Positions 44,096 to 53,866 of a stretch of 64,000 nt of DNA are shown piece after piece. The notes beneath the pieces were generated by a model. That model searched no databases. It was not told where the DNA came from and worked only from the letters and a program-made list of their open reading frames with translations. The translations under genes and the position numbers were made by a program. Origin of the DNA: Trichodelitschia bisporula (lineage: Eukaryota; Ascomycota; Dothideomycetes; Phaeotrichales; Phaeotrichaceae); contig ML996702.1 in assembly GCA_010356995.1 (NCBI GenBank), positions 619,653 to 683,652 of the forward strand, given 5' to 3'. Numbering within the stretch: the stretch's first letter is position 1; each line of letters opens with the position of its first letter.

Positions 44096-44686
44096 GTTGG
44101 TGATTGTCCTCGAGGGTCACTTCCTTCCCTTTTCGAATTATGGTAAGTTCTCTATCACGTGACTTCGTCCTCGAGCTCACGCTTCAACTTCCAGTTCACG
44201 CTTCAACTTTCGTACCTTCCTCAACTGCTCACCATCACCACCCACCGGAATAACTCGGCCTGGAATAAGTCGGCCTCCGGCCTCCTCCCACGAATTCAAA
44301 AAGCCCGGTGCACGTCCCTCAAAGGCTCGTGAATAGCAAAACACTAACGCACAGACCACCTGGAACTGGGTATAAATATCGGCGACGCTCTCCATTTCCT
44401 TTCCCCTACATCCACATACATCATCTTCTCCACAGAAACCTTCATCACTCAGCATCACTCAACATCTACGTCATCCCTCTAGCGTTGTGGTCCAGTATCT
44501 ATACGAACCGTCTCCTGTCAGCTTCTCCAGGAGACCGATAAATACTGCAACAGCAAGTGCATTCATTGACTGCTTCTGGCAGCGCCCGACTTTCGGCGCC
44601 AACACGCCGGTTCAATTCCGGCCACCCCTCCCTCGCCATCTGGCGAAAACCAGCAACAGAACCTTTTCACCAACCTCTTTCGTCAG
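44096..44686. other. Intergenic with a possible promoter
   Basis: No gene. A TATAAATAT box at about 44382 is followed by pyrimidine-rich DNA, which suggests transcription toward the repeated unit downstream. Confidence 0.4.
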
Positions 44687-44914
44687 GTGGCGCGTGAGGC
44701 TCTTGGGCCTCCTACTTACGCTCCCGGAGCAGCCCTCGGGATGCGAGACTGGGCAAAGTACCTGTCTATGATACACCGACACACAGGCTCTCGACGCCCC
44801 GAGTATCTTCTGGTCAAAGTCTGGGACCTTGAGTTCCAGTTCTTCAAGACTGGCGTTCTTGACCATGAGCCCGGAAAAACTCCAGGGCGCGACACTGGAG
44901 GTGCCCGTGAATGA
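44687..44914 (+). CDS. Uncertain reading frame in repeat unit 1
   Basis: Open frame of 75 residues, continuing upstream without an ATG, so probably part of a larger spliced gene or a remnant. It contains LGMRDWAKYLSMIHRHTG and VWDLEFQFFKTGVLD. The second phrase recurs as VWDFEFQLFKTGLLD in unit 2 at about 45330-45380, so the reading frame was kept across the duplication. No family recognised. Confidence 0.25.
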   Translation: MAREALGPPTYAPGAALGMRDWAKYLSMIHRHTGSRRPEYLLVKVWDLEFQFFKTGVLDHEPGKTPGRDTGGARE

Positions 44915-45125
44915 GGCCGCGCATGGGCCCCTAAGGGTGAGGGTATGTCTTCCACATCGATCCTCCACTCTCCTTTTCTCCACATACCACCTTCATCGTC
45001 AATGCTAACTCAACCTGTTACCAGCCACTGGCATCATGATGCCTCCCAAATGCCTCTCGGAGATTCTCCGGGGCCGACCCGTAAAACCTGTCCGTGAATA
45101 ACTTCACTGACACACGGGCCCCTGA
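44790..45125 (+). repeat. Tandem duplicated unit 1
   Basis: Shares with unit 2, in the same order: TTCAAGACYGG, an intron-like GTATGTCTTC...ATGCTAACTCAAC...CCAG block, ACTGGCATCATGATGCC, CTGTCCGTGAATAACTTCAC and CACGGGCCCCT. Offsets between the copies are 501-590 bases. Confidence 0.85.
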
Positions 45126-45289
45126 GGCTGTTGGCCTCTTCTCGCCAAGGCTTCATGCGAATTTGAGGTCTTCTTGTGATGCGTATGAGGAACGGTGTCT
45201 CTGAGGGGTCGAACTGGTGTTAGGTTTTTTCTGTTTTTCTCGGGACGGCTGGGACCTGGCGTTGGTGGCTGATTGAGATGCCCATGGGT

Positions 45290-45705
45290 GATGCTTCCTT
45301 ACGATCTTTATGACTTGGCGGAGAACAGTCTGGGATTTCGAATTCCAGCTCTTCAAGACCGGTCTTCTCGACCAAGCGCCCGGAAAAGCTCCGAGACGCG
45401 ACACTGACCGCTGCCCGTAAATGAGGGTGGCGTACGCATCCCTGATGTCCAGGGAGTTCGCGATCCACCACTTGTTGTCTTCATCTTGTTTTCCAGTAAT
45501 TTCTTTGACAACAAATCACGTCGGAGGTATGTCTTCTCCATCGCTCTCCTCCATTTCCTTCCCCCTTCTTCATACACAGTCTTCATTATCCATGCTAACT
45601 CAACTCCGCCACCAGGAACTGGCATCATGATGCCACCCAAACCCCGCTCCCGGAAAAACTGTCCGTGAATAACTTCACCGACGCACGGGCCCCTCGAGGT
45701 TGAGG
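45290..45705 (+). repeat. Tandem duplicated unit 2
   Basis: Second copy of the unit at 44790-45125, with an intron-like block at 45529-45615 bearing the same donor and branch site. A partial third intron-like copy (ATATCTTCCACATCGA) starts at about 45708. Confidence 0.85.
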
Positions 45706-45856
45706 ATATCTTCCACATCGAACCTCTCCACTTCCTCTCTACACACCACCTCCACCACAGCAATCTTCCAAGGCCTCCGACCTGTCTTTATCAAGGAAGA
45801 AGACTGCTCACCCCCGGCAATCCCGAGGGGTGATAATCGTATACTCAACATCTCCA

Positions 45857-46400
45857 TGCCTATCGAGGTTACGGAGATTCGGCTGCAGCTGAACACGCCG
45901 AGGATTGCAAATCCTCATTTTAATGTTTATTACTATAACGGAGGGGCAAACATTCGTGCTATCCGTGGCCGTAGTATGTTCGAGCAAGCAGGTTCTTCTG
46001 GCACCGGTGCCTTCGGCACTGCCCTCTACTTCCTCTCGCATTACCACGTCAGTCGGTACGTGTCCCCCCTTTACACATCCCATCACGCCTTCGAGCCACC
46101 GCTAAAATCCCACAGCCAGACCCTCCGTGGTGACCCCCACTGCCGCCTCCGGACCACTTCGGCCCCTAACCCCCCACGGGATCTTGCGGCAAGGATGGGA
46201 CCCCAAGTGCTCCCCCCCGCCTCAGCGCAACAAGGAGCACATCAGACTGGTCCTACGGGGCCGGTGCACTCCTCCGCGCCTGCCATGGGCCATGAGGTTT
46301 CCATTAGTGGGGGGGCCGGGCCGCGGGTCTCCCACCCGCCGGCCTTCGGACACGCCTGACGCATCAGCCTCACACTTCCTTGGATGGCTCAACCCGACAA
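45857..46400 (+). CDS. Orphan hypothetical coding region
   Basis: An open frame that extends upstream of the first in-frame ATG (45857) to an acceptor-like CCACCACAG near 45757. The stretch reads like protein: MPIEVTEIRLQLNTPRIANP, then HFNVYYYNGGANIRAIRGRS, then GAFGTALYFLSHYHVSR. A GTACGT donor lies at about 46057, with a GCTAAA branch and CCACAG acceptor near 46118, after which at least two frames stay open to about 46400. No family is recognised. Boundaries are approximate and the upstream exon is not identified. Confidence 0.35.
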
Positions 46401-47815
46401 TCTCCTAGAGGGTGCCAGAGGATGGCTTGAAACACTGCTAGACAAAAGCACTGTCAATTCAAGCGATGACCCCCCACGCCCAAGCAAGCCCGCAGACCAA
46501 GCTGCTAAGAGCCACTAGCAGCATATCGTCAAAGGGCTCATCCAAGGAGACCACTGGTGCCGCTCGCCCTCGCGGGAAGGCGGGGCTCGGCGGGTGTATA
46601 AGAAGGCCCAGATTAAGCACGTCTCTAAGTCCGTCGTAGAAGACGCAGCTGCCGCGTCTAGCGAAGCGACTACTTAGGAGATCGAAGATATGGTTCTTGT
46701 AAGTCACCATAGTAAATTACGACGTAGGAGACACGCTAACAGTCGCTAAGGCTGGACACCTATTATTGACTTCCGTCCCTAAGGCGTCGAGTTCACCTGA
46801 ACCGAGTAGGGAGCGACACTTGAAACTGCGGTGCGATGCGGCTTTGGTGAGATATAGGTTCCAGAGCTCGAAGCACTGCGGATCTTTCGTTATGCCTAAC
46901 TACTTCGCGCATAACCCGATTTCCCTATACGCGGAGTCTCGGCGGGTGATGCAATCACCCCCGCACCAGCAGGCCTGACATTCCTATCGCATTCTCCGGC
47001 CACCGAAAGACTCGGCCAAAATGGCCATGCACAAACTCGGTCCTCCTCAACCCCGGGCCGCGGGTCTCCTGCCCGCCAGACCTCGGTCGCGCCCGGGGGG
47101 GGGGGGGGGCGGGGGGGATATTTACCCCGCGACCACAGACGGCGAGTTGCAGAACAAGCTTCTCGGATCTGGATCGGTCCTGGGCCATCCGTCTTTGACC
47201 GAACACACTCGGCCACAAGTTTTTCCGACTGGCCCTTTACGAGCACGGTCAGTCACCATGTAGTGGCTGGTTCCGCCCCCTCCGCAACAGCGGCCTGCTG
47301 GCCCGTGTGGCCATCATTGAAGCCCAGGGCCGCTGGTCTCCTGACTTCGGTCGCGCCAGGGGCGGGGGGGGGCAGGGGGGAGGGAGGAGGGGGCCAGAGG
47401 AGGGGGGGGAGGGGGGGGGGTGATACCATCACCCTCACCACTGAACTGCAAAACCTGGAGCCAGCTCCCCATTCTTCAGTCCCAGTCCACTGGTGGGGGG
47501 GGCGCGGGTCTCCGCCCGCCAGACCTCGAGACGCTCTTTTCCTTCCCCTATTTTACGCACGCTCGATCGAACAGGGCGGTTATGAATCCTACATCGCAAT
47601 GCTAGATACCGACTACGCGACAAACGGGATCTACAGGTCCGACAAGCTTCAACCGTTCATAGACATGCCCTGGGCAGTCGCCCCCGGCTGGGGTGATATG
47701 ATCACCCCCGCGAGCCCAAGGCCAGACGCTCAAGCCGTATTCTCCCGCCACCGAAGAACTCGGCCACCACGGGCATTCACGAGCACGGTCTGTCACCATG
47801 GGGCCGCCGGCTGGC
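46319..47815 (+). repeat. Mosaic of short GC-rich repeats and G-runs
   Basis: Several motifs recur in varying order. GGGTCTCC-N-CCCGCCRG(A/C)C occurs at about 46325, 47060 and 47508 (a shorter form at 47335). GGTGAT-N3-ATCACCC occurs at about 46945, 47418 and 47693. CCACCGAA-N-ACTCGGCCA occurs at 47000 and 47750. GAGCACGGTCWGTCACCATG occurs at 47237 and 47783. Poly-G runs lie at 47095-47109 and from about 47358 to 47420. A protein-like stretch (ESYIAMLDTDYATNGIYRSD) sits at about 47585-47650. Confidence 0.7.
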
Positions 47816-50100
47816 CCCAGCAATTCACCACAAAGATGTGCATCCTCATTAGCATCTTCTACCCGTCCGCCCGTCAGCGGGCCTGCTGGCCCATTGGCGC
47901 GCTTGAACATCCCTTCTTCAAGAACCCCGCGCTCCCTTCGCGGCCGGATGAGATTCCATGCCTTGCCGCTCGGAGAGTCCTGAAACATGGCGAAGGCCAA
48001 CGACAAGCGCGCTGCTCGACGTGCTCGCCGCCTTAGCGGCTGGTAGTATATCTCGAAGGCGTCTGATCTGTTCATTAAAATTTTGTCACCAGCCGGCGGT
48101 GTACTATATACAACAGCTACAAGTCCTCGATTGAGGGGCAGCTGGGCGGCTCCCGTGCTGAATAGGGCGATTGAGGGCCTCGTGCCGCTGTTCCGAGCCT
48201 CAAGCAGCAGACGAATATCCACTCCAAGACAATCAAGGGGACAGCGCCCCTTGCCGAAGAAGGCAGTATGGCCATACCTCCGAAGTTCGACAAGCAGCCG
48301 ACAAAGAGCTGAGCCACGGTCATCAAGGGGGAAGAAGCGAAAGTGGAGGGAGGTGGCCTAGAAGCGGCAGAGATAAGACTTGAGAGAAGTCGAGCAGCCC
48401 GAAGAGCTTGTGAGAGGTATACGGACCAACAGACCTGCGAGTGATCGTGGGCAATTCAGGGCGAAGGCCACGAGGCCCATCTCCACCTGTCACCATTACT
48501 CCCCCGTCCCGCCTTGGGGCCGGGGAGGGAGGCTTCAATCTCCGGTATACAATCTGTTGCGCCGTGTGAATGCGGTTTGCACTGCAGCTCTGGACTTTGA
48601 CCTCGACAACATCGTATACGTTGTCACCAATCATCGTTCCATTCTGCGCTGCGGCTCTGGACTTTGACCTCGACAACAACGTATTCATCGTCGCCTATCA
48701 ACACTGCTCCTCCGTCCCGCTTTGGGACCCAGGGGGGGAAGCGCTATATGCTTTACGGCTTCGTCCATTATAGGTTTGTGCGAACTGCCCCGCTGACCAA
48801 ACGATTACAAGCTAACTCGTTCGCAGCCAGCAGATGTTCTCAGCAAGATCCAACGTTTATGCCAGCTTTCCAGAAAGCTCAGACGTTTCTGCTTTATTCT
48901 CCCGCCATCACGAAATCTCCCTCAACCCATGCCGGGTCATTCGCCAATATTGACTGCTATATACGAGCTTGTCATGTGAGCGGAGAAGCTTATATACCCA
49001 ACAACCAAGGGGCGTCTAGATCTGCCTTCATGCAGATTGTTGATTGTCCCCTAATGAGTTACAGCTTCAGTATTTCCTCCTAATGCTCCGTCGCGCTTCG
49101 GGACCGGGAGGCGGGGAATATAGAACTTATTGCTGCAAGATGCACGACACTGGAAAGTTGGCGACAACATTTGCTCTATGCGCTTCAAATCCTCAACAAA
49201 AAAGCGCTCTCTACTTTCACCTCCTCGACGCGCGCGCCTGCCCGTGCTGCTCACGGGACTGCCATCGAGAATGTCAACAATATAGTTCGCGCGCTTTGAG
49301 TTCGCCTATGATGATACAGCGGCTCAGCCCTCGCGTAGAACCCGTCTGCAGTTCCTGGCCCATGTTCGCGTGTTGGCCAAGCGCCTTTTCAAAGTCTGGT
49401 AATCGTCATGCCGGAAGGCCGGTTTGACGCTGGCGGCTGGGACGAATATCCAAGACGACTGGAGTCTCCGACACCAAGAGCACATGGCGTGGAAGACCGC
49501 TGAACGCGGTTTTTGCCGTCCTGATCGCGTCAACAGGAACGACGTGGCGCCGGTTGGAGCGCCTTCCTCGCTCCACCCGCAAGGCCGTTGCGGGGGGTTG
49601 GAGCGTCCGCCGCTCCACCCGCACTACCACGCTCTCCCACTGCTTTCAGTTTTCCAACTGCCGAACTCCAAAGCTTCTCAACGCACCAAGGCCGCGTCGC
49701 AGCCCGCCTCATGAAGGCCCCAGAGGAGACGCACCATGACAAGCCCGCGCCGAGTCAGATGCCTTCGAGGCGCAGCAAGCTCCCCGTCCCGCTTCGGATC
49801 GGGGAACGACCCACTCTGCTCCGACATCCGCGAAGTCACCTCCGACCAGTGGAAGACCATGGAACCACTTCTCCCTCAAAGCGGACAATAAGTTCGAATT
49901 CGCCCTCACCCCCAAACCCCGGAGGGGGCCGGTGTCCCGCCCCGGCAGACCATCGCCATTGTGCGATGAAGTCCTCCCGCCCTGCGTCGGGATGGGGAGG
50001 GGCCGGGGGTTCCGCTCCCGGCGTGCCGTCGCCATTGCACGGCAAAGTCCTGCCGGAGGATGTCGTCGAAGCCCCCGCGGGCCCTGTGAACTTGAGCGCA
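47816..50100. other. Repeat-rich stretch with decayed coding fragments
   Basis: A start MAKANDKRAARRARRLSG at 47990-48044, followed by an intron-like GTAGTATATC...GTCACCAG, resembles the basic N-terminus of the small gene at 52786, but the following frame is broken. A 67-bp direct duplication (GCTCTGGACTTTGACCTCGA) occurs at about 48588 and 48655. CCGTCCCGCYTYGG motifs recur at about 48506, 48710, 49087 and 49783. No complete gene is supported. Confidence 0.5.
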
Positions 50101-50339
50101 CCATCTATAACGCTATGTATATATCGGCTTTGGCCGATGCTGAAGACGAGACGGACGTCAAACTGAAGCTTTTACCGGTTCTATATACGCCGCGCGCGGA
50201 GTGGAGCATCTCCATCGTTCCAACTGCCAAGCTGCCACTGGCCGAGATGGCGGAGCAGAAGCACGATACTCTCTGTTTCGGTTTCAGTGATATACCGGCG
50301 CTCGGAGTTCAGGGCAATGCCACGATTCTTGTATCTTAA
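50101..50339 (+). CDS. Uncertain reading frame, orphan
   Basis: An open frame that contains MYISALADAEDETDVKLKLL, then VLYTPRAEWSISIVPTAKLP and HDTLCFGFSDIPALGVQGNA. Composition is protein-like and the frame extends upstream through GC-rich repeat DNA, so the true start or upstream exon is unknown. The first ATG in the protein-like part is at about 50115. No family recognised. Confidence 0.25.
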
Positions 50340-50562
50340 TTCGAAATGTGATCACAAGCGCGCTGTGTTCTGGCTCCTACACGACGTGACGCTCCAGGAG
50401 CTGTCTACGAACGCTCTGTACTGGAACCTTGCCAAGATGAACCGGGAGTGAGCGGATGGGATGTGGATCACGAGAAATATACCTGCGGATCTCTACTTTG
50501 CGCCCATATAGAGCGCTGTATATACCGCGGCTTCGGCCGATTTTATACGGGAGAACTGGACA

Positions 50563-50790
50563 GTGAGCGAGGATGAGGACGATGACGACAATGAGGACGA
50601 TGATGAGGACGAGGATTACAATCTGGAAATCACCCCACTCCTTCGTCCTCGTCCTCGTCTCCATCATTGTCTTTGCACTCATCTCAATCATTGTCCCTGT
50701 CCTTGTCTCCATCATTATCCTCATCATCGACATTGTCATCGCCATTGTCATCGTTCTCCTCGCTGTCCTCATCCTCATCCTATATCCCTA
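50563..50790 (+). repeat. Opposed trinucleotide tracts
   Basis: A (GAY)n tract (about 50563-50625) is followed after a short spacer by a long tract of TCN/ATC triplets (about 50640-50790). The two are roughly complementary, so single strands could form a long imperfect hairpin. Frames through it give an acidic Asp/Glu run or an Ile/Val/Leu run, neither convincing as protein. Confidence 0.8.
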
Positions 50791-50851
50791 GATCCCACCT
50801 CATCCTGGGTTTTCCTCCGGTGGTGCCCGACGAGTATAGCTCGTGGGGAAG

Positions 50852-51217
50852 ATGGCTAAGCGACGATTTCCGTAAGTCACCTCAGCAAACAATGGCACCG
50901 GAGGGGTGCTGACAATCGCAAGCCGTGGTTTATATTCAGCATGCTTTGGCGGAAACTGCGGCCCTTGTCCGGGACCTGGCAACACCAACATCGCCGCAGG
51001 TCAATATTTCGACGCCTACCTGGCTGCACAGACGTCAAACATGAAGGCCGGTGCCGAAAGCAGTCGGATATCACCATCTTCCCCGAAAGTGCCTTTGACT
51101 ACTGTCAACGAGAGTGTGTACATCATTGTCAAGCAAACTGACGCGACTGCTTGCGATCTGACCTGGTGTTCTCGTTGTAATCTGAAACGGCGGCCGGTCG
51201 TTCATATATGTGTATAG
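50852..51217 (+). CDS. Orphan small protein (104 aa), two exons
   Basis: Exons 50852-50871 and 50923-51217. The 51-nt intron has GTAAGT, a GTGCTGAC branch and a GCAAG acceptor. The 20-nt first exon encodes MAKRRF and two bases of a Pro codon; splicing gives MAKRRFPRGLYSACFGGNCG and then PCPGPGNTNIAAGQYFDAYL. The C-terminal third has paired cysteines (CDLTWCSRC). It is basic at the start, with no signal peptide and no known domain. The same intron length and branch type are seen in the gene at 52786, which suggests genes of common origin. A hairpin motif follows at 51270. Confidence 0.5.
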
Positions 51218-51849
51218 GCATGCGCTGCCTCCGAACTATTCGAGCCATTGCGCCCCTGTTCGTATATTCCGGCTTCGGCCATATAAGGTTGTTGGAAAGC
51301 GGTTGCTGTATTCAGCCTTACCCAGTTTTAGCCACAGGGCTCGAGTATAAGTAGACTCGGGATCCCCACCTCTTTGACAATTAAACAACTTGTTCATGGG
51401 CAGACCTTCGGTCTAACTTGCGATGCTGTGATGTTTCCATTAATCTCACACCTCCTTTTAACAAAGGTTCGTACACTACCTCGTCACCCGATCGATCCCC
51501 TGCTAACACTCTTGGACCAAGTATATCTGCTGCGGCGATACCGGCAGCAATGATTGTGCCCCTCGCAGTTGCTACCACCCTTCGAGTCACCAACGTACCC
51601 AGAGTACTCGACGTCGCCGGAGATCAAGCAAGAACTGCCATCGCTGCCGCGCATTATCTCTCCAACCTACCCGGACTATCAGTCGGGTCCTGAGGAGGAC
51701 CCTTCAGTCGTTGCCCCGGGTACCTGGGGACACTTTTGACCGGGAATATACTGAGCACTGCCGCTATTCTGGTGCTTTGAACAAGAAGACATGGCCCTCA
51801 TGTTCTCGCGCCCCCAGTTCCTATATCTCATCACTATAGTGAACCCGCA
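51218..51849. other. Intergenic in the orphan island
   Basis: No gene supported. One hairpin motif near 51270; frames are short. Confidence 0.4.
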
Positions 51850-52494
51850 ATGGCGCCTTACTACAATGTCGTCAAATGCGCCATGGCCGCCCGCAAGATA
51901 GAAGAGCTCACTCTTCCCTCCCAGCGTGCTGCCTGGCCCGTCCAAGACGCCGACCGGTGACTGCTTATATACCGCCAATTTGGCCTCGAAACCTTTGACC
52001 TTCCAAATCCACCACATGGTCAAAATTTTCACGCCTCTACATCTTCTCCACAACATCGTATTTGCCAACAACCGTGGACTCTTCTCTCTTTGTTGTATAG
52101 GTACTGGTTGCCGGCTTACGCGCAGAGCGCTAAGGAAGATGACGACGACGACGAGAATGACGACAGCCATGACTTGTTGAACGAACCGCCGTCGTCACCC
52201 GTGCTCGATCCCCGGGCCGCCAAGGATGACATTATGAATGATCTCATTAAGGATTTCAAGCGTCACTCCACTCGCTCCTCCGTTGCGGAGCGTAAAACTC
52301 CCCCTGCGCAGTGGGTTGAGAAGACGGCGAGCCCCAGTGGCGAAGATGTCCGGACGGAAAGCTCTAGGGAATCGACACCGAACTATATCAGGAAGACTCT
52401 AACGCCAGAGGCTCTGACACCGAAGACGCCGACGCCACCGGGGCACTTGGCCGTGGCTTGCGATATACTTTCACCACTACGGCGTAATCAATAA
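51850..52494 (+). CDS. Orphan acidic protein (166 aa), two-exon model
   Basis: Exons 51850-51956 and 52101-52494. The 144-nt intron (GTGACT donor, TTGTATAG acceptor) splits an Arg codon and joins AAWPVQDADR to YWLPAYAQSAKEDDDDDEND. Both exons are open and protein-like: the N-terminal MAPYYNVVKCAMAARKIEEL is helical. The second exon has an acidic run, then DIMNDLIKDFKRHSTRSSVA and a TLTPEALTPKTPTPPG proline/threonine repeat. The donor is not the consensus and the intron is longer than its neighbours', so the model is less secure. No family recognised. Confidence 0.38.
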
Positions 52495-52517
52495 TCCACT
52501 CGCCACCGGCGATATAT

Positions 52518-52557
52518 ACACGGATTATAACAGATTATAACAGATTATAACAGATTT
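52518..52557 (+). repeat. 10-bp tandem repeat, about 3.7 copies
   Basis: Units of CAGATTATAA in succession, AT-rich in a GC-rich setting, about 230 bases before the next orphan gene. Confidence 0.9.
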
Positions 52558-52785
52558 GAGCAATGGCTCTTCATCGCCAGGCCAATCCTTTCCACAAGCA
52601 TGTGGTTATCAACGGGTGGGTGTTCTGTCTTCTCCACCCTCCGGCCCCGATGCTTGATCAGCACGATATACCGCACTACTGGGCTCCTCCCTAAACCTGC
52701 CCTCAACATTATAACGACCAGATCCGCCCTTTATCCTGGATGAGAGTGAGGTCGACTCGCGGGCACCCTCTTTTTGAACAAAACA

Positions 52786-53190
52786 ATGGCATCAAAGACA
52801 ACAATCAAGCGCGCTGTCCGCCGTGCTCGTCGTCACCTCATTGGTCCACCTGTAACGCGCCACCTCCTTGAGACAGCGCAGATGGAAATGGCTGAAAGCG
52901 CCATTGAAGCTGAGGAAGCGGCAGTCGCAGCTCGTGACGCGGCGGACGAGGGCGGCGAATACGGCAAATATATAGAGAAGTACAAGAGCGTAGTAAGTTG
53001 CCAGAACAGACGGTGATGAAGGAGATTTACTGACAGCCACTAGGGGTGGCAGCTCGAGATGACCTTCGGACCTGATGGGGCGAATACTCCTCCCAAGCCG
53101 CGCGCCGAGGCTGAGGGCGGCACTATTGCCGGCCGGAGACTCTTCAGCATATCGGCGTTGAGAGGGGAAATACAAGCTCATGCCCATTAA
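52786..53190 (+). CDS. Orphan small protein (117 aa), two exons
   Basis: Exons 52786-52992 and 53044-53190, both joins in phase 0. The 51-nt intron has GTAAGT, a TTACTGAC branch and a CCACTAG acceptor. Residues 1-20 are strongly basic (MASKTTIKRAVRRARRHLIG). A Glu/Ala-rich amphipathic helix (about 28-68) follows, and the second exon reads GWQLEMTFGPDGANTPPKPR, then AEAEGGTIAGRRLFSIS. A decayed relative of the basic start occurs at about 47990. The basic start plus acidic helix would suit a nucleic-acid or chromatin-binding protein, but that is only inference; no known domain is seen. Confidence 0.5.
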
Positions 53191-53866
53191 ATCCGGTTGG
53201 GAGCTCGGCATGGGTTATACATCACAGAGCTTCGTTGAAAAAGGGCGGGGACATATAACAGAGGTGGTTCGTGGTGATAGAGATTATATTGAGGGACAAC
53301 TGGATCGGGAATCGGGCCAGTATTGAGTATAGTGCAATTCCTTACTGCGCATCTCAAGCAATTCTCTGGCCTTCGTAATCTATTCGATTTGGCGTCACTC
53401 TTGCTCTCGGATATGTATACGTTCGCCCGGCGTGATATCGCAAGGCTATCACCAGCTTTCATACTAGGGCCGGTGCGGGAGACGAACTTGCGCATCTTGT
53501 GGAGCGCCCGCGACCTAATAAAGATCTACGGCACACAGCTGTCTTTGTACCAATAAAAAGAATGCTTAACAACGAGTCTGACATGCACTGCTTAATCATG
53601 CGTGAAGCGCCGTGAATGCAAGGCTGACACGCCTCTTGGCTGACTAACCTGCCCTCCCGGACCAATTCGTCCGAACTCTGATGAGATCCTCCCCGATGCG
53701 GCTAGCGCCTCAGCCACCCCATCCCCAAGCCACGTCTGCCTGGCAGCGGGATTGGAGTTTTAAGGCCTTCGCGCGACAACTTCATCTCACCAACAACATC
53801 CAAATCATCTTCTCCCCCTTCTCCTTTTCCCACACACCCCCCACACACTCCGCCTCACGCTTCACA
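53191..53866. promoter_or_regulatory. Upstream region of LAG1
   Basis: No gene. The boundary of the repeat-rich island falls here; from about 53640 the sequence becomes GC/pyrimidine-rich, as a leader for the ceramide synthase. Confidence 0.45.

Larger units (their letters stand above)
50122..51288 (+). repeat. Recurrent TATA-flanked GGC-TTYG-GCC hairpins
   Basis: Three copies: ATCGGCTTTGGCCGAT at about 50122, GCGGCTTCGGCCGAT at about 50525 and CCGGCTTCGGCC at about 51270. Each is preceded by TATA or TATAT, and two are followed by TATA within a few bases. The loop is TTTG or TTCG. Confidence 0.75.

Noticed and set aside
42176-53700. A transposon, retroelement or integrated virus as the source of the repeat island
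   Set aside because: No reverse transcriptase, integrase, transposase, capsid or polymerase motif and no long terminal repeats could be recognised, so no such element is named.
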